The translations under genes were made by a program, and so were the position numbers. A model generated the notes under the pieces. The model was not told the origin of the DNA. It saw only the letters and a list, made by a program, of their open reading frames with translations, and did no database searches. From Chloroflexota bacterium (GTDB lineage: Bacteria; Chloroflexota; Anaerolineae; Aggregatilineales; Phototrophicaceae): a stretch of DNA of 54,089 nt. Of the stretch, positions 37,858-45,884 are shown in pieces. Each line of letters opens with the position of its first letter. The stretch's first letter is position 1. The DNA is taken from positions 1-54,089 of the forward strand of contig JAPOOU010000144.1 in NCBI GenBank assembly GCA_026713245.1. The letters are read 5' to 3'.

Positions 37858-38817
37858 ATGAAAAGAGCAAGTTTGGCATTTCTCCTGGTTTCCTTTTCAC
37901 TCTATTTCCTCTCGTTTTTGCAAAAGGCAAGCATACAAGCCCAGAGTTGTCCCGATCTAACTATTACCTATTCCGTCAAAGGTTTGAGCGTGACCTTTAC
38001 AGTGGAGCATGCGACCGATGACGCTCGATCTATTACCGACGGTAGCTGGACATTTGGGGATGCGGCCACCGGCACCGGCGTAACTAGCAGCCACACTTAT
38101 GAGGCTTATGGAAGCTATAACGTGAGTGTTACCGCGAGCGTCGCGGAAACAAGTGAGACGTGCAGCGCGAGTAGGAAGATTAGACTCGCCCGCCGCTCTG
38201 CGAAGCGCGATACGCCGCCCCGAGCGACACCCACGCCAGCGCCAACACCTACCTTGGCTCGAACCTGCCTGTCCCTGCCGAGCAGCATCCGTATCACCAC
38301 GACCGGGATTACCCAATGTCAGCAGGTTGACGCCGGCGGGGGTGGGAATTCTTCGGTGATTGAAGCCGGCATTATCGATGCCGTCGATGTCTTTAGCGAT
38401 ATGGGAGCGGGGGCGGAGGTCTGCTTCCGCGCCTTCGGATCGCTGATCTTGCTGGACGCGACTACCGCGCCCCGCGCGCGGATGGCGCTGCCGTCTTATG
38501 AGAAAGACGGCATGACTTGCGGCTGGCTGGACCGGCCCGGCACAGTCGTGTTGATTTCCCCGGTGGAAACCAGACCCGCGACCGCGACCGCGACCGCGAC
38601 CGCAGTTCCGAGCAAGCGCCTGGAAGACTGCATGGTCACCTTGACCGACATCCTCAACTTCCGTGACCGTCCTGGCGGGAACATAATTATAGAGCTTCCC
38701 GCCTTCATCACCCTGACCGCCCTCATGCGTACAGCGGGCTGGTTTGAAGTCGATCTGCACGGTGAAAAAGGTTGGATCAGCGCCGATTATGTGAACGCGA
38801 TCGGGAATTGCGGTTAA
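37858..38817 (+). CDS. secreted protein with PKD-like and SH3b domains
   Basis: Signal peptide MKRASLAFLLVSFSLYFLSF; PKD-like SWTFGDAATGTGVTSSHTYEAYGSYNVSVTASV; SH3b LNFRDRPGGNIIIELPAFITLTALMRTAGWFEVDLHGEKGWISADYV. Confidence 0.72.
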   Translation: MKRASLAFLLVSFSLYFLSFLQKASIQAQSCPDLTITYSVKGLSVTFTVEHATDDARSITDGSWTFGDAATGTGVTSSHTYEAYGSYNVSVTASVAETSETCSASRKIRLARRSAKRDTPPRATPTPAPTPTLARTCLSLPSSIRITTTGITQCQQVDAGGGGNSSVIEAGIIDAVDVFSDMGAGAEVCFRAFGSLILLDATTAPRARMALPSYEKDGMTCGWLDRPGTVVLISPVETRPATATATATAVPSKRLEDCMVTLTDILNFRDRPGGNIIIELPAFITLTALMRTAGWFEVDLHGEKGWISADYVNAIGNCG

Positions 38818-38856
38818 GATCATCCAGCAGGATTCGACAAGAGTTAGGGCTGTGCA

Positions 38857-39588
38857 ATGGCGATACGCGGTGACACGGCAGGCACAGAAAAGCGCTACGT
38901 GCTGGATATGCTGCCGGCTCAATGCAATCGCATTCTGGAAATCGGTTGCGGCGACGGACGTCTGACCTGGCAGTATGCCGAGTTGGCTGATTCGATTGTC
39001 GCTATCGACGTGACACCCGATACCTTGGCAGAAGCTTTACGGGAGCGGCCGGAGCGATTCCGCGAATCGATAAGCATCCTGGAAGCGAGTGGCGTTCATC
39101 TGCCCTTCAAATCCGACAGTTTCGATCATGCGCTTTTTTCCTTATCCCTGTGATGAATTGAGCCAGAGGGCATGGTCCATGCCCTGGAAGAGACGCGCCG
39201 GGTGCTGCGGGAGGGGGGCAGCTTTCTTGACCTGCGCCCAGCCAGCAAGAATCGGCGGGTTGAACTTGAAGTCTCCGGCGCGCGCTTCCACATTGGCGAG
39301 ATCGATTCCTCCGCTACATTTGCCGATCAGTGGGCGGCCGACGCGGCTCTGGAGATCTTGCTGGATCAGGGCCTGATCGCGCCAGAGCACGATGCGCAAT
39401 TCCTGGTGACCACCGACCTGGACAGCGTCGAAGACTTGCGCGCCTATGCGGCGACATTGCGTCGCAGCGTCATGGCGGAGGAATTGCCGGAGCGCATCGA
39501 GTCGCTAATAGCCGGGGAAGCCCAGGACATCCTCATCCACACCCGCCGGGAGATGATAATCAGAAGGTATCGCTGCCTGGAACCTTGA
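38857..39588 (+). CDS. class I SAM-methyltransferase with two adjacent in-frame UGA codons (candidate UU selenoprotein, otherwise pseudogene)
   Basis: ORFs 38857-39153 and 39172-39588 are in the same frame; read through TGA TGA gives ...RILEIGCGDGRLTWQYAELADSIVAIDVTPD...FDHALFSLSL-UU-IEPEGMVHALEETRRVLREGGSFLDLRP..., a continuous methyltransferase fold. Confidence 0.6.
39163..39187 (+). promoter_or_regulatory. SECIS-like hairpin CCA-GA-GGGCATG-GTC-CATGCCC-TGG
   Basis: 7 bp perfect stem (39168-39174 / 39178-39184) plus 3 bp outer stem across a GA bulge; apical GGUCC/GUC; loop begins 18 and 21 nt after the two UGA codons. Confidence 0.5.
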
Positions 39589-39886
39589 AACTCGCCGCGC
39601 GTCGGCCGGGACTTTGGACAGAATTCCGAACACTCGCGATGCAGTCGCTTCGCATTATTCTGTTGAGACTACTTTAATTTGAATTTCTCGGGACGTGGAT
39701 TCTTAGTTGGCGCGGTCGGTTTGCAGGGCGGTATCAATGGAGGCGCGCGGCATATCATGTTGCCTGCGATCAACGACAGACCGCTGAGATAATTCTACTT
39801 GCCCAGCGAAAAGAATTTGTTACACTCGGAGCTACGGCGTCCTGTCGTGAATTGACCTGTTGAAGATTCAGTTGTTGGAGGACTCT

Positions 39887-41152
39887 ATGTTCCGCAAATT
39901 GGCTTTATTGTCACTGGTTTTTGCACTTGTAGGAGTTCTGATCGCGCCGGTCGCGGCGCAGGACGAAATCGTATTTGGCGTTGTTTTGGTGGGTCCGAAT
40001 GACGATCGGGGTTGGAGTACCTCGCATTATGAAGCCGGGCTCTATGTCGAAGAGAATATGCCCGGCGCCACAATGCTCTTCTTCGAGAGTTTGAATCCGG
40101 CGGATTCGCCGGAAACCACGTTGATGGACGTGGTTGAGTTCATGGTCGACGAGAAAGCATCGGTCATTTTCACCACCTCGGACAGCTTTGAAGAAGATAC
40201 CAACGTGGTGGCGGCCGCCTTCCCCGATGTCACCTTCATCAACATCACCGGTAGTAACGCGATCGCAGGCAGTTCGGTTGCCGAGGGCGAACATGCCATC
40301 ATGCATGAACTGCCGGAAATGGCGCCGGCCAATGTCGGCAACTTCAACGTGTATATGGAATTGCCGCGCTTGATCGCCGGTTGCGCCGCGGCGCTGACCA
40401 GTGAGAGCGGCAGCATCGGTTATCTGGGCGCGCTGATCAATCCCGAGACGCGTCGTCTGGCGGCGTCCAGCTATTTGGGCGCGCGCTACTGCGCGGACAA
40501 CTACCGCGATGACATGTCCGCCGACGACATCAGCTTCGAGGTAGTTTGGATCGGTTTCTGGTTCAATATCCCGGGCGTGACGCTGGACCCGACCGAGGTG
40601 GCGACCGGCTTCCTCGACGGCGGCGCCGATGTCATCATCTCCGGCATTGACACCACCGAGGCGATCACGGTCGCTGGCCAGTACATGGCCGAGGGCGATA
40701 CCAGCTACGGCGTGCCCTACGGCAATGTCAACGGCTGTTCCGAAGCGCCGGACGCCTGCCTGGGCGCGGCATACTACAATTGGGGTCCTGCCTATCTCGA
40801 TGTTGTCAAGCGCGTCGCCGATGGCAGTTGGTCGCAGGAATGGCTGTGGCTGGAGCCGAAGTGGGACGAGATCAATGATGACGGCCTTTATACCGATGGC
40901 GATACCAGCGTCGCCGGATACAAATTCGGAAACGCCTTGAGTATGGAAACGATTGAGAGCCTGCAGGCCTTCGCCCAAGAGATCCATGACTTCCAGACCG
41001 ACCCCATGCATTCCGGCGAGATGTTCTTGTGGAGCGGACCGCTGAACTTGCAAGACGGCACGGAATTGGCCGGCGACGGCGAAGCTGTGACCTTGCTGGA
41101 TATCTGGTTCGTCCCGCAATTGCTGGAAGGCATGGTCGGCGCAAGCGAATAG
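39887..41152 (+). CDS. BMP-family ABC transporter substrate-binding protein
   Basis: IVFGVVLVGPNDDRGWSTSHYEAGLYVEENMPGATM; VIFTTSDSFEEDTNVVAAAFPDVTFINITG; GYLGALINPETRR. Confidence 0.85.
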   Translation: MFRKLALLSLVFALVGVLIAPVAAQDEIVFGVVLVGPNDDRGWSTSHYEAGLYVEENMPGATMLFFESLNPADSPETTLMDVVEFMVDEKASVIFTTSDSFEEDTNVVAAAFPDVTFINITGSNAIAGSSVAEGEHAIMHELPEMAPANVGNFNVYMELPRLIAGCAAALTSESGSIGYLGALINPETRRLAASSYLGARYCADNYRDDMSADDISFEVVWIGFWFNIPGVTLDPTEVATGFLDGGADVIISGIDTTEAITVAGQYMAEGDTSYGVPYGNVNGCSEAPDACLGAAYYNWGPAYLDVVKRVADGSWSQEWLWLEPKWDEINDDGLYTDGDTSVAGYKFGNALSMETIESLQAFAQEIHDFQTDPMHSGEMFLWSGPLNLQDGTELAGDGEAVTLLDIWFVPQLLEGMVGASE

Positions 41153-41262
41153 CGCTAAGCATGTATTACGGGCGGTCTGATTCTGGATCGCCCGTCTCGT
41201 TTTCGCTGCCGGCCTCTGCAAACATCATGTTTGCGAGGGGCAAATTGTGATATAATCTCAAT

Positions 41263-41517
41263 GTGCATCAAACAGACAGGGGAATGGATGTGGCTAGTGA
41301 ATCAATGACGAATTCGCTATCGGACTTGGCAACGCGCGTAACAAAGATCGAGGCCGGTCGCGAAGCGGAGCGTCCGCACATGGCCACAAAGGCGGATATA
41401 ATATCAATGGAAGCGAAGTTGATTCGCTGGATCGTAGGTACCGGTATCGCGCTGTTTGCCGCGCTTGTTGCTGTCGCAACGCCTATCGTGCTGTACATCA
41501 TCAGCCGGCTCTCCTAA
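41263..41517 (+). CDS. small coiled-coil protein with C-terminal transmembrane helix
   Basis: SLSDLATRVTKIEAGREAERPHMATKADIISMEAKLIRWIVGTGIALFAALVAVATPIVLYII. Confidence 0.55.
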   Translation: MHQTDRGMDVASESMTNSLSDLATRVTKIEAGREAERPHMATKADIISMEAKLIRWIVGTGIALFAALVAVATPIVLYIISRLS

Positions 41518-41554
41518 AGTAGTACATTTACCCCCGCTAATTAGACATTAAGCG

Positions 41555-42886
41555 ATGCGAAATTTCCTCTTGCTCTTTTGGCTTTGCTTGGGGACGATTT
41601 TCGGCGCTTCGGCGCAGGAAGAGCCGCCGCTATTGCTCTCGAACACGCGGGTGGGGACGCAGGCGGACGGATTCGGCGGGGAAAGGCCCGTGGTCTCCGG
41701 CGACATTTACAACTACGGCAGCCAAGCTTACGCCAATATCAATCTCCTGGTTGACGCCTATGACGCCGACGGCGAACTGATTGGCGAGGGATTTGGTTTC
41801 CTGGTGGATGCCTGTGGAACGGCATTGCTGGGCTATGCTCTGCCCCCGGAAGGTCTTCAGGCCTTCAGCGCGCCATTCGAGCTATTTGAAGATGGCAGCG
41901 TGTCCAACGTGCAAGTGCGGATCAAGGCCGATGCTGTTGATCACAGGCTGGGGGCGGCGGCCACGTCCCCGGCGTCGCGCTTGATCGCGCGTGCCGAAGC
42001 GGTGCAGCTCCAATGGCTGGATGACGAGACGCTGCTCTACGGGGTGGGCTGCGCCGGCGCGGTCTTCACTGAACTGGAGTGGTGGCGCTACAGCGTCCCT
42101 GACCACGCGCTCTCGCTGACTGAACATCCGGCCGCGCAACATATCAACGCTCCGATGATCGAGCGCAGCGGCGCGGCGATGATCACACAATCGGGCGACC
42201 AGAATCCCGATCTGTTTTACGGCTCGCAAATGACGTTTCCGCCGAAGGCCCGGCGCGTCGTCTACCAGAACGACCTGCACACCATCCTCTCCGCCGAGCC
42301 GGACGGCAGTTTCAAGCGGCTGATCCACGACGCGCTGCACAAGCACAGTCTGCGCGGCTTCATTTGGGCGGAAAAGCCCAGTGTATTTTTGGCCTATTAC
42401 TTCGGCGCCTACGGCGAGCCGGTGCATTATTTCACCGGCGATGTCGAGGGAAAGACGCTGATGGGTCGTCTGGAAGATCTGGAACCGTCCCTGATCGTGC
42501 CGGGTCCGGCGGCCGATGGACTGTCAGCGGTGGTCGGCTGGCGGATCGACGATCGGGAAGGATACTACCTGCGCTACGCCTACGGGAGCCGGGAACTGCT
42601 TTTCGAGGCGGCATTGCCGGGCAACAACTATCCGGCGCCGATTGTCACGCGGCAGGGCGAGCGGCGATTGATCTACGTCATTCGCGATGTGGACGGCGTA
42701 CCGAGCTTGCAATGCTTCGACCGCGGGACGAAGGAGTTGCGGACGCTGACGCCCCTGCCCCTGCGCTTGACGCGGGAGTCGCGGTCCTGGTCGGCGCTGT
42801 CGCCGGACGGGAGCAAGCTGGCGCTGGCGGCCAATGGGACCGACGGCGGGGTTTGGTGGGTGGATTTGGCTGGGGGCTGCGGGTAG
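41555..42886 (+). CDS. secreted protein, beta-propeller-like C-terminus
   Basis: Signal MRNFLLLFWLCLGTIFGASAQ; WD40/TolB-like WSALSPDGSKLALAANGTDGGVWWVDL. Confidence 0.6.
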   Translation: MRNFLLLFWLCLGTIFGASAQEEPPLLLSNTRVGTQADGFGGERPVVSGDIYNYGSQAYANINLLVDAYDADGELIGEGFGFLVDACGTALLGYALPPEGLQAFSAPFELFEDGSVSNVQVRIKADAVDHRLGAAATSPASRLIARAEAVQLQWLDDETLLYGVGCAGAVFTELEWWRYSVPDHALSLTEHPAAQHINAPMIERSGAAMITQSGDQNPDLFYGSQMTFPPKARRVVYQNDLHTILSAEPDGSFKRLIHDALHKHSLRGFIWAEKPSVFLAYYFGAYGEPVHYFTGDVEGKTLMGRLEDLEPSLIVPGPAADGLSAVVGWRIDDREGYYLRYAYGSRELLFEAALPGNNYPAPIVTRQGERRLIYVIRDVDGVPSLQCFDRGTKELRTLTPLPLRLTRESRSWSALSPDGSKLALAANGTDGGVWWVDLAGGCG

Positions 42887-42952
42887 AATCTCACCACAAA
42901 AGACGAAGAGCGCGAAGATAAGATTTATGTTATAGCGTCGAGGGCGCAGAAA

Positions 42953-43282
42953 CTATGGATAGTTTTTCACGACGCGGCGGATTTCCGCATCAGGCAAATC
43001 AGCAGTTTGCGTCTTCGACCAGATTAGCAGAAGGAATACAGTATCCTCTTTCACACGGTAAATGACACGAAAACCGCCGCGTGTCCCGATTCTGGCGGAA
43101 GTGTTAGGTATTCTGGCTTTGTAGACATCTGCCGCACCGATATTTGGCAACTTTCTGTCCTGAGGACGGGGACCATTCAGTAGCGAAAGTGCCAAATTTT
43201 TGACGTCGCGATCAGCTTGACGATACCTCTTGAGGAGTTTCCGGATTTGGGCTTCGAACTCCGTCGACGTTCTGATTATCAT
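42953..43282 (-). CDS. RelE/ParE-like toxin
   Basis: MIIRTSTEFEAQIRKLLKRYRQADRDVKNLALSLLNGP...VYKARIPNTSARIGTRGGFRVIYRVKEDTVFLLLIWSKTQ typical of RelE-superfamily. Confidence 0.78.
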   Translation of the reverse strand: MIIRTSTEFEAQIRKLLKRYRQADRDVKNLALSLLNGPRPQDRKLPNIGAADVYKARIPNTSARIGTRGGFRVIYRVKEDTVFLLLIWSKTQTADLPDAEIRRVVKNYP

Positions 43283-43478
43283 TAGCTTCGGCTTCGCGCT
43301 CCAAGCGCAGTTCTTCCAGGAATTCCCCCACGGGTCGCGTTTCGCCGCGGGCGACTTGCTGCAAGCTGCGTTCGAGGCTGCGCAGGAGTTCCTGCTGTTC
43401 GGGGCTGAGATTAGGGCTGGGAGCGTCTGGCTCTGGCGTCTGCGTTTTTGCCGGTTCAGACTGTCTCATTGGATCCAT
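43212..43478 (-). CDS. putative antitoxin overlapping the RelE-like toxin
   Basis: SPEQQELLRSLERSLQQVARGETRPVGEFLEELRLERE; upstream of and overlapping the toxin start by 71 nt. Confidence 0.55.
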   Translation of the reverse strand: MDPMRQSEPAKTQTPEPDAPSPNLSPEQQELLRSLERSLQQVARGETRPVGEFLEELRLEREAEANDNQNVDGVRSPNPETPQEVSSS

Positions 43479-43573
43479 GCGATTTCGCCTATCCTATTCT
43501 GCGCTAAGGTTATAATATTTCGGCGGCCTTTGCAAGCGCGTTCGCCACAGCGGGCACAGTGATTTATTGAACT

Positions 43574-43660
43574 ACAGCCGCTCGGCGGCAGCGAAAAAGT
43601 CCGCCGCGCTCACACAAAATAACAAGCTTTCTCGTCGCATGAGCGACGCGGTTTATTAAA
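43574..43660. repeat. intergenic repeat family C copy
   Basis: CAGCCGCTCGGCGGCAGCGAAA...CGCGCTCACACAAAATAACAAGC...CGTCGCATGAGCGACGCGGTTTA. Confidence 0.65.
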
Positions 43661-43722
43661 AAAGAGGCACAGAAGTAAATCCAAGTAAGTAATGCAATTC
43701 TAATACTTGTATGGATTCGTAG

Positions 43723-43742
43723 GGGCGAGCCTTGGCTCGCCC
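43723..43742. repeat. REP-like hairpin GGGCGAGCC-TT-GGCTCGCCC
   Basis: Perfect 9 bp inverted repeat within a GTAGGGGCGA-type element. Confidence 0.7.
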
Positions 43743-43766
43743 AATGTTAATTGATTTCCACAGATC

Positions 43767-43787
43767 GGGCGACTCAGCGAGTCGCCC
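43767..43787. repeat. REP-like hairpin GGGCGACTC-AGC-GAGTCGCCC(CTAC)
   Basis: Perfect 9 bp inverted repeat. Confidence 0.7.
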
Positions 43788-43968
43788 CTACCGTTTTACT
43801 TATTTAGTTAGGTTTACTGAGAACGCAGAGAAAAGGGCGTTGGAATGGCCGAACTCATCCGTGACGGCAAATTCCATAAAGACGTCAAGCGAGTCGCGAC
43901 GCCGCGCCAGCTTGACCTCTTCGCCAGCGACGAATGGTGGGTGGGTTTGGCCGGGGGATGCGGTTAGT

Positions 43969-44664
43969 TCAAGCCCCCAAAGCCCACTCGACCGCGGCCA
44001 GCGCATGCAAGTAAGTCGTATCGTAACTGGGGATGGGGCAATCTTCCGGCTTGATCAGCAAGCCGATTTCCGTGCAGCCGAGAATGACCGCTTCTGCGCC
44101 ATCCTCTTGCAGCTTGTCGATCACCGCTTGATATAAGGCGCGCGACTCCGGGTTGATCAGTCCCCGCACGAGTTCTTCGTAGATGATGCCATGCACGATG
44201 TCGCGGCCCGCCGCGTCGGGAATCAGCACGCGCAAGCCAAAGCGGTCTGTCATGCGCCCTTTGTAAAAGTCCTGCTCCAAGGTGTAGCGCGTGCCGAGCA
44301 AGCCGACGGTTCCCAGCCCGCCGCCCAGGATGACCTCGGCGGTGGCGTCGGCGATGTGAATCAGCGGTTGATCGACGGCGGCCGCAACGTCGTCCGCCAT
44401 GCGGTGCATGGTGTTGCTACAGATGACGATGCAGTCCGCGCCGGCGCCTTCGAGGTTTCGCGCTGCGGCGATCATGCGCGCTGTGGCCGCCTCCCAATCG
44501 CCGGCTTCTTGCAGGGCTTCGATTTCGGCGAAGTCGAAGGAGTGCATCAGGCACTTGGCGGAATGAAGGCCGCCCAGGCGCTTCTGCGTTTCCTGGTTGA
44601 TGATGCGGTAGTATTCGATGCTGGATTCCCAGCTGAGCCCGCCGATCAGCCCGATCGTTTTCAT
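43969..44664 (-). CDS. aspartate/glutamate racemase family protein
   Basis: KTIGLIGGLSWESSIEYYRIINQETQKRLGG; IVICSNTMHRMAD; EAVILGCTEIGLLI. Confidence 0.9.
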   Translation of the reverse strand: MKTIGLIGGLSWESSIEYYRIINQETQKRLGGLHSAKCLMHSFDFAEIEALQEAGDWEAATARMIAAARNLEGAGADCIVICSNTMHRMADDVAAAVDQPLIHIADATAEVILGGGLGTVGLLGTRYTLEQDFYKGRMTDRFGLRVLIPDAAGRDIVHGIIYEELVRGLINPESRALYQAVIDKLQEDGAEAVILGCTEIGLLIKPEDCPIPSYDTTYLHALAAVEWALGA

Positions 44665-44690
44665 GGTCGCTTCTCTTCAGTGGCGACAGC

Positions 44691-44711
44691 GGGCAACTCA
44701 TCGAGTCGCCC
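44691..44711. repeat. REP-like hairpin GGGCAACTC-ATC-GAGTCGCCC(CTAC)
   Basis: 9-position inverted repeat with one A-C mismatch. Confidence 0.6.
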
Positions 44712-44744
44712 CTACCGACAAGTTACGCATTCTCTCGTTTCACG

Positions 44745-45884
44745 CTAAAGTCGTCCTAGCTGATGCAAACTGATATCATGCCGCGTCGAGCCGTTCTGCG
44801 CCAGATCGGCCATGATCTCGCCGATGACGCTCGCCATTTTGAAGCCATGACCGCTAAAGCCCGCGGCCATCGACACTTGCGGCGCGCCGGGAAGCGTATC
44901 CAGGACCCAATGTTCATCGACGGTATTGGTAAACATGCAAGTGGACATGCGCAAGGTTTCGCCGGCCCCGGCGGGAAAATAGCGCTCGGCGAATTGGCGC
45001 AGCAGAGCTTCATCTTCGGGATATGTACCGCGGTCAACTGTGTCGGGATCACAGCTTTCTTCGCGGTGATGCCAGCGCCCGAACTTCATGCCCGGCGTCG
45101 CGCCGTTTGGATTGAATTCTGGGAAGCCGTAATAGCGCCCTTCGTCGACCAGCGCGTTCCAAACCGGAAAGCGCTCCGGCCTGAAGAGCTCCGGCTGCTT
45201 CGCGCGCAGCCAGATCAGCACCTGGCGTTCCGGGACGGCTTTGCCCCGCAACGCCGGGATCAGCTTGTAGGCCCAGGCGCCGCCACAAACGACGAGCTTG
45301 TCGGCGCTGTATTGTCCGCGCTCAGTCCGCACGCAGAGACGTTCATCATCGAGGACCTCCCAGCCGGACACCCGCTCGCCGGCGCGTATGCTAGCGCCGT
45401 GCCGTTGCGCCAGTCGAGCATAGGCGGCAATACAACGTTCGGGAACGAGCAAGCCGCCCTGGGGCTGATAGACCGCCATCGTATCGCCCGGCAGCCGGTA
45501 TCCTGGAAAGCGCTCGCTCAGTTGCCGGCTGTTCAGGACCTCGTAATCGAGATCGTGTTCGAGGCAGCTTTGCAAGCTGCCGGCGAAGACATCGCTGTCT
45601 TCGGGCCCCATATCGATGCTGCCGGTTCGATAAAAGAGTCTTTCGCCCGCTTCGCTTTCCAGTTGATCCCAGAGTTCATAAGCGCGTCTCAACAGCGGCA
45701 CATAGGACGGATCCTCATAGTATGCCAGGCGAATGATGCGCGTCAGACCGTGAGACGAGCCCATTTCGTGCGGAACCTCGAATTGCTCTATGCCAAGCGC
45801 CTTCCAGCCGCGCCTGGCGAGGTGATAGAGCGCCGCGCTGCCCATCGCGCCGATGCCGATGACAATAGCGTCATAATGCTTCAT
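44745..45884 (-). CDS. FAD-dependent oxidase, sarcosine / N-methyltryptophan oxidase family
   Basis: YDAIVIGIGAMGSAALYHLARRGWKALGIEQFEVPHEMGSSHGLTRIIRLAYYEDPSYVPLLRRAYELW; start at 45884, overlapping upstream stop (TAATG). Confidence 0.9.
   Translation of the reverse strand: MKHYDAIVIGIGAMGSAALYHLARRGWKALGIEQFEVPHEMGSSHGLTRIIRLAYYEDPSYVPLLRRAYELWDQLESEAGERLFYRTGSIDMGPEDSDVFAGSLQSCLEHDLDYEVLNSRQLSERFPGYRLPGDTMAVYQPQGGLLVPERCIAAYARLAQRHGASIRAGERVSGWEVLDDERLCVRTERGQYSADKLVVCGGAWAYKLIPALRGKAVPERQVLIWLRAKQPELFRPERFPVWNALVDEGRYYGFPEFNPNGATPGMKFGRWHHREESCDPDTVDRGTYPEDEALLRQFAERYFPAGAGETLRMSTCMFTNTVDEHWVLDTLPGAPQVSMAAGFSGHGFKMASVIGEIMADLAQNGSTRHDISLHQLGRL

Noticed and set aside
38857-39588. Simple frameshift explanation for the split methyltransferase
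   Set aside because: The two ORFs are in the same frame, so no indel is needed; the interruption is exactly two UGA codons. A nonsense-mutation pseudogene remains possible and is noted in the finding.
39911-41221. 436 aa minus-strand ORF
   Set aside because: Antisense to the BMP-family binding protein gene.
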